Source: Pyropia haitanensis (lineage: Eukaryota; Rhodophyta; Bangiophyceae; Bangiales; Bangiaceae). Taken from it: a stretch of 64,000 nt of DNA. Under the pieces are notes generated by a model that saw nothing but the letters and a program-made list of their open reading frames with translations, made no database searches and had not been told where the DNA came from. The stretch is from NCBI GenBank assembly GCA_008729055.1, contig SDUX01000004.1:5348559-5412558 (forward strand), written 5' to 3'. Below, in pieces: positions 33,234 to 43,005 of this stretch (position 1 is its first letter; each line of letters starts with the position of its first letter). The translations under genes were made by a program, and so were the position numbers.

Positions 33234-35703
33234 GAGGGGGGTGTGTGCGATGACGTCTTGAATGTTCTGCTGTTTGCTCCGCCCGTGCTGCTGTGGGCGT
33301 CTCATGGGGAGCGCGCCACGGAGATTTCCCCGTTTTGTCCAGCGTCGGGCGCCCGCGGCTCTGGTGATGGACCGGACGTGCGTGCGTGTGCGGCTGTTGT
33401 GTGGGCACGCGGTTGGACGGGCGGTTGGCCCGTACGGCAGCGTTCTCTTGTGGGGATGGACAGGGCACCATGCCACGCGGCGAGGGTGTCGGCGGTAACC
33501 GCTTTGGTATATTGGCGGTGACTGCTACCGTGTATTCATTCTCTTTTCAGCTGAGCGCAGTGCCTCATTGCTCGCCGTGCAACATCGTTCACGTGATGGC
33601 CTGCGACCGTGTTCTTCCGTTGGGAGGGGTACGAGCGTTGACCGCCGCTGTGGTAGTGGCTGTCACAACCTCGCCCATACCCTGCATGCGGCGACTGTTG
33701 TGGCTGCATTGTAGCCGCGCGTCGTACCCTCATGAGCCCCCATAGCCGTCGCGTGGCGACCGTGATGCTGCTGAGGCGTGTACTGGGCGTACATGAACGG
33801 GGCGACCGCACCACCAACCACACACCCCCGCTACCACCGTACGAGCCGGCTCTTCCCCTTACTTATCGCGTTTGCTCAGCTCTCGCACAGGGACGGAGCT
33901 GCGTCCACGGCGATGGCAGCCTGCTGTCTGGCTGAAGTGATCTGCAGAAGGTAGCTCAAGGGCGCATGTTAAGTCATAGCCCAACCGCCGCCTGCGCAGC
34001 GGTGCTTAAGAAAGGTTCAGAAAAGGCCTGTTTTGACATGTTTATTGACCCGCAGACGAGTCCACCGCAACGTTTGCGGACGGTTGTGGAACGCCGTCTT
34101 CTCTCGGATTTTTCGGAAACGCAGCGGACCACACGTAAGACTCTGTGGAGCACAGCGTCGCTTTCGAGTGAATCATCCAATCAGCACTCAGCATGCGGGG
34201 TGACCTCGACGCATCAGCCAATCAGCACTCTTGAAAGGTCCAGCGCCTTCTTGGGAGCATGCGCGTTCTGTGGCCCCACCCGCAGCCGTCTTGTGGATTC
34301 CACAATATTCTGCGGGATGTTCTTGACAGCTGTCGTGGGGCGCACAGGACGGTGACGGTCGGGCGGCATACATCCTGCGGCTGGACATGCCCTGATAGCT
34401 CTGCACGTGGTGCTTCACGTTATGGTCGTGAGCATGGTGTATCTCCGCCGACCACACGGCCACAGTAGATAGACAAGGAAAATACTCGATGCTGGGGCGC
34501 ATCGAGGGGGTCCACCACACTCGCATCCGCAACCCGCAGACCCGACTTCGGGCCGATTCCCGAACCTTCCTTCAAGCGTCTCACGCCGCATCCGCACTGG
34601 AGAAAGCAGACAGCTGTAATTGTCAAGCAAGTCAACTACCCCAAAGACAACGAGTACGGTCCACTACCGACCCTTCGGGGCAGGCCAGCTCGCCGGGTGG
34701 CCCAATGGCCATCCCATGGTTACTCTCTTTGGGCCATGGGCGATCTCCACGAGTGCGGGATCCCGACTCGCTTTGGGATCCCCCCTGAATGGGCCCAAGA
34801 GGCCCAAGCGTCTCCGGCTCGTGGTGGCGGCTGGCCAACAACCCTTGGCAGTCAGGGGCGCTCGTCACCAGCACTCAAAACGCAGATATTTTTACCGTCT
34901 CTGGGCCCGACGGTCCAGCGAGCTCGCGGTCGGGCCACGCCGACGATTGGAGGCCGCCGTCGCCGTCGCCCGCCACACACCGGCGGGAGCCTACCCCGCA
35001 CCTGCCCCACCGCCCCCGCACTCTGTGCTGCTCTGCGTTCTCCAGACGCGTCTGCGTGATCAGGTCTCTCCACGCCTGCCCGCCACCCCTCTGACCACCC
35101 CCCTCCCACGCCCCTCTCGCTCGGTGGTTGTGCCCCCGCCGCCACCGCCGACGACGGGCCGCGGGGCCCCAACGTGGGACGCGGCGGGCCACAGCACCAC
35201 CCCACCGGCGAGGCCGCACCTCCGCGCCTCCGCCGCGCGCGCAGCGTGGCAGCCGGTCACACGCGGTGGGTCGCTGCCGCAGTCGGTCCGCTTCCGTGCC
35301 CCAGCCGCCACCTCTGGCGCGTGCCTCCCCCCACCGCAGGGCGTGTAGCGTAACCCCCCGCGCCCTCCGTTTGGCCGTTGCTTCCATCTGAAGGCCGCGC
35401 GGTACGAGCGTACGCGGGTGCGTGCGGCACGCGGCGGCAGTTGGCGGCACGCGACGGCGGCACGCGGCGGCTCACGACGGGGCACGCGCTCCTCCTGCTT
35501 TTTTTGTGTGTCTCCTTGGCGACTTGGACTTGCGTACGATTCGCCGACGCGACATCCACCGACCTTGCTTGGCGCCTCGTTGTGGTTTTTGGGACCGTTT
35601 TGAGCGTGAGTTCCGCTCCCCGACGGCAGTTCCCCCCCGCCCCCTCCCCTGCTCGCCCCCTGCTTGACCCGAGCTCGCGCGTGGTCGCCGGTCGTCTGCC
35701 ACG
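33234..35703. other. 2.5-kb intergenic upstream of sigma factor
   Basis: No gene recognised. The part around 33900-34650 is clearly less GC-rich than the rest. It holds two copies of CCAATCAGCACTC (34177-34189 and 34218-34230). The segment after 34900 becomes C-rich, with C/T-rich sequence before the sigma start, probably a 5' UTR. Confidence 0.5.
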
Positions 35704-36990
35704 ATGGTCGCGTTCGTATCGGTCTGCGCGCCAGCGCATGGCGTCGGCGCGCTCGACCCCCGCTGTGTTCCCGAGAACCGGTTTGACCTGCGGCGGGCGG
35801 CAGGCCCGCCGCCGGTAGCGTGGAAGCGCCTCCGCTCGTCTGTCGCCGTCGGGCGCAAGCCGCGGCCCGTCCCCGCCGGGACGCCGGCGACGGGCGTCGG
35901 CACCGGGACCGGCACCGTCCGCATGATGGAGGCGACCGCGAGCGGCGGGGCCACCGTGACGACAGCGTCATCGCCGGCGGGCGTCCCTGGGCGGACGTCG
36001 AGTTACAATTATCGGGCGGATATGGGCGACGCGAGCCTGATGGCGTACCTGAAGGAGATTGGCGGTGTGGCGCTGCTGCGGGACGAGGAGGTGGTGGCGA
36101 CGAGCCAGCTGGTGACCCTCCTCCTTGCCTGGGAGGACGTCAAGGGGGACTTTGTGGCCTCCCAACACCGGGAGCCATCGATTGCAGAGTGGGCATCACG
36201 TCTGGACATGCCGCCCGAGCTGTTTGCGCGGGATCTGGCGCGCGCGCGGCACGCCAAGGACCGGCTGGTGAGTGCCAACCTGCGGCTCGTGGTTTCGATA
36301 GCAAAGCGGTACCGCAACCGGGGTTGCTCCCTTGCAGACCTGATCCAGGAGGGCTCTCTTGGCCTCATCAGGGGGGCTGAAAAGTACGATCACACCAAGG
36401 GCTACCGCTTTGCTACGTACGCGTCGTGGTGGATCCGGCAGGCCATCCAGCGGGCACTCGCCGATACGACCCGTACCATCCGCCTGCCGGTGCACGTGAA
36501 TACGGTGGCGACCAAGGCGTCGCGGACGCGGCAGCTGCTGAGCCAGGAGCTGGCTAGGGAGCCGTCGGAGGAGGAGCTGGCGGAGCGCCTCGGCGTCACG
36601 CCCGCGCGGCTCGAGTTTATCCTCTCCAAGGCGGTTGAGACGTCGTCTGTCTCGCTCGAGACGCCCATGTTTGGGGTCAACAGCAGCGGCAGCGCGAGCC
36701 ATACCACGCTTGGGGATTTGCTTGAGAACAAGGGGGTGTCTCCCGAGGAAGCGGTCACCGCCGAGCTCCTCCGCGACGACCTCGATAATATGCTGCTGAT
36801 GCTGTCGCCGCGGGAGCGCGACGTGATGCGCTTGCGCTACGGCTTTGACGATGGAAAGCCAAAGGGGATGGAGGAGATTGCGCGCATGTACCAGGTGCCG
36901 ACTTCGAGGATACGGCAGATGGAGACGCGGGCGATCCGGCGGCTGAAGCAGAACTTTTGCCATGTGCTTCGCGACTACATTGACGAGTGA
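35704..36990 (+). CDS. SIG: Plastid RNA polymerase sigma factor (sigma-70 family)
   Basis: Nuclear-encoded sigma-70 factor that directs the plastid-encoded bacterial-type RNA polymerase to promoters. 428 residues from ATG 35704, one exon. Residues 1-100 form a leader (MVAFVSVCAP, Arg- and Thr-rich later) consistent with a plastid transit peptide. Region 1.2 reads SLMAYLKEIGGVALLRDEEV; region 2 contains NLRLVVSIAKRYRNRGCSL, DLIQEGSLGLIRGAEKYD and YRFATYASWWIRQAIQRAL (core binding, -10 recognition and melting). Region 3 reads PSEEELAERLGVTPARLEFI. Region 4.2 contains SPRERDVMRLRYGFDDG and SRIRQMETRAIRRLKQ, the -35 binding helix-turn-helix. All regions are complete and in order, so it should be functional. 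Which promoter class it serves cannot be told from sequence. Confidence 0.96.
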   Translation: MVAFVSVCAPAHGVGALDPRCVPENRFDLRRAAGPPPVAWKRLRSSVAVGRKPRPVPAGTPATGVGTGTGTVRMMEATASGGATVTTASSPAGVPGRTSSYNYRADMGDASLMAYLKEIGGVALLRDEEVVATSQLVTLLLAWEDVKGDFVASQHREPSIAEWASRLDMPPELFARDLARARHAKDRLVSANLRLVVSIAKRYRNRGCSLADLIQEGSLGLIRGAEKYDHTKGYRFATYASWWIRQAIQRALADTTRTIRLPVHVNTVATKASRTRQLLSQELAREPSEEELAERLGVTPARLEFILSKAVETSSVSLETPMFGVNSSGSASHTTLGDLLENKGVSPEEAVTAELLRDDLDNMLLMLSPRERDVMRLRYGFDDGKPKGMEEIARMYQVPTSRIRQMETRAIRRLKQNFCHVLRDYIDE

Positions 36991-38316
36991 TGGCGGTGCC
37001 GTAGGGCGTGCGTTTCTTTGAGGAGGCCCCCGCCTCCGCTCCTCTGGTTTTTTTTTTCTCCCGTTACCTCCCCCCTCTTCCAGTTTTGTTTCCTCGTGTG
37101 TTTATTTCTTTATTTTTTTGTCGCAGGATACCTCTTTTTTTTTTGGAGCTCTGTTTCCCGCGCTGAGCTCACGTGCTTGCTCTCGACGGCGGCGACAGCA
37201 GCTCGTACGTCAGTGTATACACGTGAGTCGGGTGTCCACGCGCAAGCCGCTTGCCTTTGTGTCTAACGGCAGTCCCTGTGCACTCTCAGTTGTGCTTTCT
37301 TGCGCTCAATAGCCCACATACGCAGCTTGGCTGCCGTAGGCGCGGCATGCGCTTCGACTTGCACTCATCGACTCTTTCCCGGTGCGAGCTTCGACTCCCG
37401 TGCGGAACAACGCACGCGGCGTCGCTGCACCATCGGTCGCTCTTCCCTTCCGGTCGTGTTGGTGAGGATTGGACAAGACTGCGAGTGTCGGCACTGGACA
37501 GCAGACGGTCTGTGTCGTCCCTTCCAGCAGACCAGCCGTTTGCAAAGAGACAGTAGTGCGACCACGCATGGCGCGTTGTCGACGCGCACCTGGATGCCGC
37601 GCGCGCTGGCTGCTCGACCATGTCCCCCACCACTGCGCCTCCCAAGGTGCCCTGATGCAGGCCCCACACCGTGCAACCAGGCACGGACAAACAGCAGCGC
37701 CCATCGATGGTGAAGGAAAAACTGTTTTACGTGGTCGCCACGGCACCGACGCCACCGCCCTCTCCAGGTACCGCAACGTGCACCACCTCACAAACAATCA
37801 CGTCTCCGCATACCACAGGACACAGGCGCTGTCTGCCCATCGGCACGACGACCGACCCAGCCACACCAGACGTGCACCACGCAGCGACCAACACACGACC
37901 GACACAACCACCATGAAATGGCAAACAGGCACGAACGATAATCCAGCCAGCCACAGACAACGTACAGACGAAGAAAAAAAAAACTTGATGACCAGCACGC
38001 ACTCACCCACAGACAAAAAGGAAAAAAAAAGAAAAAAAGGAAACGCGTAATATGCAAGTCTCGCCCCCTTCCCACGCTTTTTACACAATTATCACGACCG
38101 TGCACGGTCACCGCCGGTATGGCCCAGGCAGCAGCAGCACGCCCCCAGCACAGGGCGTCTACCCCAGCACAGCGGAAGTGCCCAGCCCCCGACATCCCGG
38201 CACAGGCCGTCCCCACCACCAACAGCCGACGGATGCGCCAGAGAGCTCGCCGAGAGCAAACAGGGAAGCGGCGGGGAAGGTCATCGCCCGCCACGCCCCC
38301 CTGTCCACCCCCCCCC
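36991..38316. other. Convergent intergenic, sigma factor / small plastid protein
   Basis: About 1.3 kb with no recognised gene. T-rich blocks at 37048-37145 follow the sigma stop, and an A-rich block at 37972-38040 precedes the end of the minus-strand gene. Both fit 3' UTR or polyadenylation sequence on their strands. Confidence 0.55.
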
Positions 38317-38805
38317 CTACTGGGGATTGGCCTTGAGCCACCTCTTGATCGCGGCGATGTAGCCCTCCTCCGACACGTGCACCTCCCGGCGGTAGCTGTC
38401 CACCCACAGCAGCCGCGGAGACACGTCCGTCAGCTTCAAAAAGTCCTGCTCGCTAACGTTGAGCCGGATGATGCCGAGCGCGGTCAGGTTGATGGGCGTC
38501 GGCGACGCGTCGAGGAGGCGCGTCAGCATCGTACGGACCGCCACCTTGGGGTCCGCGTGCCGCCGCGCCGACACGGCGCCCGCGACGCCGCGCTCAAACG
38601 CCGCCACCGCCGCGTCGCCGAGCGACTCAACCTCCTCCTCCGAGGGGGGGGGGGCCGTCGCCGACGGGCCGTCGGCGGCCATGCGCGGCAGCGCCGCGGC
38701 ACGGCACACCCCGGCCGCCGCCGCGGGGCGGCCGCCAAACCGCGTGGCGGCACCCCTGGGCGGCGCGCCGCGCAGCACCAGCGTTGGGGTGGCGACAAAG
38801 GCCAT
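38317..38805 (-). CDS. Small conserved-looking plastid-targeted protein, function unknown
   Basis: 162 residues from ATG 38805. The first about 40 residues (MAFVATPTLVLRGAPP, then Arg/Ala-rich) look like a red-algal plastid transit peptide. After a short Ser/Pro linker comes a compact folded domain: SLGDAAVAAFERGVAG, KVAVRTMLTRLLDASP, INLTALGIIRLNVSEQDFLKL and HVSEEGYIAAIKRWLKANPQ. It is acidic and helical with no transmembrane segment and no cysteine pair. I do not recognise the family. The composition is ordinary protein rather than low-complexity, which supports a real gene. It is divergent from the thioredoxin y gene over 1,186 bp, so a shared regulatory region is possible. Confidence 0.78.
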   Translation of the reverse strand: MAFVATPTLVLRGAPPRGAATRFGGRPAAAAGVCRAAALPRMAADGPSATAPPPSEEEVESLGDAAVAAFERGVAGAVSARRHADPKVAVRTMLTRLLDASPTPINLTALGIIRLNVSEQDFLKLTDVSPRLLWVDSYRREVHVSEEGYIAAIKRWLKANPQ

Positions 38806-39991
38806 GGTGGGGGGCGGGGGGGTGGAACGCGGCAGCGGACCGGAGGTGCGCAGGGCGGCGGGGGAGGGGGAGGGAGTGTGGGACACGAGCGAGATAGCGG
38901 TGGTGGTGGGGGAAGAGGGACGGGCGTCGACGTAGGTGGAGTGGAAGGTCGCGGCGGCAGAGGCGGTGGTGGCAGCAGCGGCGCGCGGCACCAAGCGCGT
39001 AGGAGGGGGCGGGCGCGTGGAGTTGCCGCAGGCCCACGCAGACACCCCGCGACGCGCACCAACGGCTCCCACCGGGCACACCAACACCAGTCACGCGCCA
39101 GCAGGTGGAGCCCCGCGCCCACTGCCTGCCGAGGCGGCACACAGGGACCAACCCCCCCACGTGCCGGAAGGAGGGCGGGGGGCGGGGGGGTCGCTGGCCC
39201 GAGCAGCGCCAGAGTGGAAGGACGCGGGGCCGCGCTGTCGCTGCGGTCGCTCCGGTCGCTGGTGTCGCAGGCGGCGGTTGAATTGGCGAGGAGCGTCCAC
39301 CCGACGCCCGCAGCACGACCCGAGGAGGGGGGGGCGGGACGGCCGCCGCCACCAGCTGGCAAGAAAGGGGATGCCATGGATCTGTCGAAGGAAAGATTCT
39401 GTGTCCAGCGCACCCGCGAGTAGGCCGGCGATCGATGGTTGAATGACTCGACCAACGGAAGAATTGTCATCGAATGCCACGTGGAAACAAGTTGTATCAA
39501 GTAGTATGAAATCTCGTGACACTTGAAGACCACCTGGACGGCGATTGGTCCGTTGCCGGGGCCACTATTGGGATCGAAGACCACAAGAATATCTCGGCGC
39601 GTCCGCGCGAGGTGTGACCCGCGGTGATGCGGGGGCCAGAGGGTGCCACTGCGGCCCCCCCGCGAGCATCGCTGCGAGAGGGGGGGGGCGCCACGCGGCT
39701 GCCCTCGGTCGCCGGCCCGGCCGAGGTGTGCCCGGTCCGCGGTGCGCTTGCCTCCGCGACTGCGCTCGGCGCGCCAGTGGTCTCACCATCTGCCGCAGCT
39801 CCGTCCTCTGTCGGCTCCGCTCTTGACACTCGCCCAGCTCACCCGCTTCCTTTCCCCCGTCTCTCTCCCTCTGCTCCCTCGGCCCATCTCCCACTACACT
39901 CTTCCTTTCTTGTCACCCTTTCGGCACCTCCTCCGTTCCATCCCGGCCCCTCCCCCCCCCCCCCCGCCCGCCCCCCGCGCTCTTCCCCGCC
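38806..39991. other. Divergent promoter region, plastid protein / thioredoxin y
   Basis: 1,186 bp between two start codons pointing outward, both for predicted plastid proteins. C/T-rich sequence precedes the thioredoxin ATG. No TATA-like element stands out; the least GC-rich part is around 39420-39600. Confidence 0.55.
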
Positions 39992-41156
39992 ATGGACCGT
40001 CGCACCGCCTTCGTCGCGGCCGCCCCCCTCGGGCGGGTGGGTGGTGGCCGTGCAGCCGGCGGCCGCCTTTGTGATGCCAGGGGAGGGGGGCAGCGGCCCG
40101 CCGCCGCCGTCGCGCCCGCCCGCCGGTGTCGCATGGCGGCGGTGCAGCAGGTGGACCACGACGGCCTGGAGGCGGCGCTCAAGAATGATAGCACCACGCC
40201 CCTGCTCGTCGACTTTTACGCGCCATGGTACGTTTTCTTGTTGTTGCGGGGTGCTCTCGCCGCTGCGCTGCTGTGCGACGGTCCCGTGTGTGTGATGGTG
40301 GCCGGGCGAGGGTAGGGGCGGCGGCGGCCGCTGCCAATGCGGGGCGAGGGGCGTGTAGTGCCGCGCGCGGGAGCGATATCGCGGTGGATGGCGGCTGTCG
40401 GGTGCGTGGCGGTGGCGAGAGGCGGAGCATCGTGCGGCGGCAAGTTGGCCGTGTTGATGCTTCTGTCGTCCGTTGTGCGCATTCAGTGTGGGGCCGTGAG
40501 GCGACGGCCGTTAGCGCCAGTCCGCGCGGTCGTCCCTCTGATGTTGCTGCCGGGGTCGAGGGCTCGTTGTATGGGGGCTAGCGGCCGTGGGTGCCTGTCC
40601 GACTGTTGGCTGTGTTGGGCCATGGTTGGGGAGCGGGACGGCATGTTGAGCTGCGTTCGACGCGATCTGTCAGCGGTGGTGACACTGTCGCCTGCTTGGG
40701 TTGGTTTGTCACAGCCGGCGCGGGGTGTGCAATGTCGTCTGTCTGACGGCTTGACTGACGGCGTGATTTCGTGGTGCTCTTCTTTATGTTGCGCTGCCCG
40801 TTTTCTTGCGCTGATGCTACCCCCAACTGATGCGCTTTGGCGGTCGCTGGTCGTCGTCTTTTTCCATGCACCATGACCGCTGTGTGTGGGTCTCTTGTCC
40901 CCCGTTCCCTCCCCCGCCCAGGTGTGGCCCGTGTCAATTTCTCCTCCCGGTCCTTGACGAGCTGGCCGCTCGCTACGAAGGGCGCCTGCGTATCCTTAAG
41001 GTCGACACCGAGTCGGAGCCGGAGCTTGCCAGCGCCCTAGCCATCCGCGGCCTCCCGACGCTGTGCTTTGTGCGTGACGGGGCGCTCAAGTACCGGATGG
41101 AGGGGGCGCTCGCGGCGGATGAGCTGGCCCAGATCATTGACCAGATTTTGCTGTAG
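39992..41156 (+). CDS. TRXY: Plastid thioredoxin, y-type
   Basis: Thiol-disulfide reductant, probably in the plastid stroma, where y-type thioredoxins feed peroxiredoxins and methionine sulfoxide reductases. Two exons, 39992-40227 and 40922-41156, about 156 residues. Exon 1 carries a transit-like leader (MDRRTAFVAAAPLGRVGG) and VDHDGLEAAL...LLVDFYAPW. Exon 2 completes the active site WCGPC (residues 79-83) and continues QFLLPVLDELAARYEGRL, KVDTESEPELASALAIRGLPT with the cis-proline, and MEGALAADELAQIIDQIL. WCGPCQF, the spacing after it and the EGAL ending resemble y-type rather than m- or f-type proteins. The intron splits the active-site Trp codon (TG|G). It is divergent from the small plastid protein gene. 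Confidence 0.95.
40228..40921 (+). other. Thioredoxin y intron splitting the active-site Trp codon
   Basis: Donor GTACGTTTTC at 40228, acceptor CCCGCCCAG ending at 40921; phase 2. Removal rebuilds TGG-TGT-GGC-CCG-TGT, the WCGPC active site. At 694 bp it is the longest supported intron in the window. Confidence 0.96.
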
Positions 41157-41667
41157 CGGGGGTGTGGGGCGGGGCAGTGGCGGCGGTGGCGGCAGCGGTG
41201 GCAATGGTGGCAGCGGCGCGTATCGTCCGCAGCTGGGTCGGGTCTGGCGAGGAGCCTGGCGTTGGGGGATTTCGGGCGATGAGGAGGTGGGGTGCGGAAC
41301 GTCTGGAGCACGCGGGCAAGGAGTCGGGAGGGCGCGGGGTGTGGGCGTAAGCGCGGCATGCGTGATCACAGGTTGGGGGCGGGTCTGGATGGGTGCGTGA
41401 AGCCTGACGCGGCCGGCAGTTTGCTGGGGTTTGATGTCGGGTGGACGTGCCACCAGTGCGTTTTACCGTGTTTGTTTTCGCGGCCGCCGGCGTTGTCAAG
41501 ACACAGCAGCGACCTGCCTCGGCTCTTTTGTTCCTTTTTCTCCTGCGAATGGCCTGGTCCCCCGTCCCATGAACACGCCCCTGTCGACGCGAAAGCATCG
41601 CGCTACCTACGTGGTCGCCCATCTCCCCCTCTGCCCCTCCAAGTCGCTCCGCCCCCCCCTCCCACCC
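41157..41667. other. Convergent 3' intergenic, thioredoxin y / Tic22
   Basis: 511 bp between two converging stop codons; a GGC/GGT-rich start, then mixed sequence. Nothing else seen. Confidence 0.6.
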
Positions 41668-43005
41668 CTACTTGCCCCCAAACGGCGTCGTCATTGCCGC
41701 ACCCACGTCCACAGTGGTCCCGCCCTTGCCCACCGCCGGCGCCACGGCCTTGGCGCCCTCCCCGCCGCCCGCGGCCGCGCCCACCCCCCCCTCCGCCGCC
41801 GCCGCCAGCCGCTGCTGCATAAACGCGACGCTGTCGGCGGGCGGGCTAAACACCACCTGCGCGAGGCGCCCCCCCGCCCCCCGCCGGATCTCGGCGACCA
41901 CGTCGGTCAGGTCGACGACACGCACCTCGAGGCGGCCTTCGGCGCGGACGGCCGCGACGCCCGCCGCGTCGCGCGCCTCGGCGGCGGCAACGTACGCGTC
42001 GAGCTCGGCCTTGCGGAAGAAGAGCGGGTAGACGGTGCCGCCGCCGCCGCCGCCGGCCGCCTCGGCGGGCTCGTCCACCACCGCCAGGCCGTCAATGTAA
42101 AAGAGCGGCACCGCGTCGGCGCCAAAGCGCGCGGCAAACGCGCCGCCGGTGAGCGCGTCGGCGGTCGCCGCCTCCCCCGCCGACGGCCGCAGCACAAACC
42201 GCTCGGCGGCGCCGACGCCGTTGGCACGCCGCGCCGCGGCGGCGGCCGTTGACGAGGCTGGCGCGGTAAAGGTGAGCGCCTCGTCCAGGCCGACGGGGAA
42301 GAGGATGGGCGCCGAGCCAGCGGCCGCCTCGTCCGCCGGCAGCTGCGCGCGGACGGCATCGAGGTAGGCTGACGCGTCGGCGACGTCGAGGAAGAAGTAG
42401 CCGACGGCGCCGCCGGCTGGCGCGCCGCCGCCGCCGCCGCCGCCGCCGCCGTTGCCGCGGCCAACGCCCGCGGCGGTCGCCGCGGCCTCGTCGACGGTCA
42501 GGTAGGGCTTGCCCTCCCCGTCCGTGACAGCAAAGACCGGCACCTTGCGGAGCCGCGCGTCCAGCAGCGTCGTGGCCGTGCCCGCCGCGTCGCCCTTGAT
42601 AAACGCGGTGAGGGTGGGGAGGAAGGGCACAAACGAGCCGGCGAGGAAGGCGGCGAGGAGGAAGGCGGTGACGCCACGAATCAGCGGGCTCGACGTGCTC
42701 CCGCCTTTTTTGCCCCCGCCGCCGGCCTGCATCGTCAGCCCAGCCGGACCGGCGGCGGCGGCGGCGGCGGAGCCGCTGGGCGCCGAGGGGGTGAGGGGGA
42801 CGGCACGCCACCGGCCTGGAGCTGCCGCGGCACGCCGCCGCCGCGCCAGCGACGCCCACGACGCGTGCCGCGGGCACGTCCAGGATGAGGCGGCCGTGGC
42901 GGTGGCGCCCACCGCCGCCCGGGACGGCGTGGGCGTGACAAACGCCGCCGCCGCTGGCGCCGCCGCCGCCGCCGCCCGCGCGGGCGCGCGCGGCGGACCG
43001 GCCAT
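41668..43005 (-). CDS. TIC22: Tic22-like plastid protein import factor
   Basis: Tic22 family; in plants and apicomplexans it acts as a chaperone-like factor in the intermembrane space of plastid envelopes during protein import. 445 residues from ATG 43005. The leader (AAAAFVTPTPSRAAVG) resembles a red-algal transit peptide. A hydrophobic stretch (GVTAFLLAAFLAGSFVPFL) follows near residue 110. The Tic22 core then has paired repeats: LDARLRKVPVFAVTDGEGKP, GYFFLDVADASAYLDAVRAQ, AVPLFYIDGLAVV, then TVYPLFFRKAELDAYVAAAE and DLTDVVAEIRRGAGGRLAQV. Poly-Gly and poly-Ala inserts interrupt loops. The hydrophobic segment is not typical of soluble plant Tic22 and may be a second targeting signal or an anchor. 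Assignment rests on the repeated FF.D..DA..YL and YPLFFRK.EL patterns. Confidence 0.82.
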   Translation of the reverse strand: MAGPPRAPARAAAAAAPAAAAFVTPTPSRAAVGATATAASSWTCPRHASWASLARRRRAAAAPGRWRAVPLTPSAPSGSAAAAAAGPAGLTMQAGGGGKKGGSTSSPLIRGVTAFLLAAFLAGSFVPFLPTLTAFIKGDAAGTATTLLDARLRKVPVFAVTDGEGKPYLTVDEAAATAAGVGRGNGGGGGGGGGAPAGGAVGYFFLDVADASAYLDAVRAQLPADEAAAGSAPILFPVGLDEALTFTAPASSTAAAAARRANGVGAAERFVLRPSAGEAATADALTGGAFAARFGADAVPLFYIDGLAVVDEPAEAAGGGGGGTVYPLFFRKAELDAYVAAAEARDAAGVAAVRAEGRLEVRVVDLTDVVAEIRRGAGGRLAQVVFSPPADSVAFMQQRLAAAAEGGVGAAAGGGEGAKAVAPAVGKGGTTVDVGAAMTTPFGGK

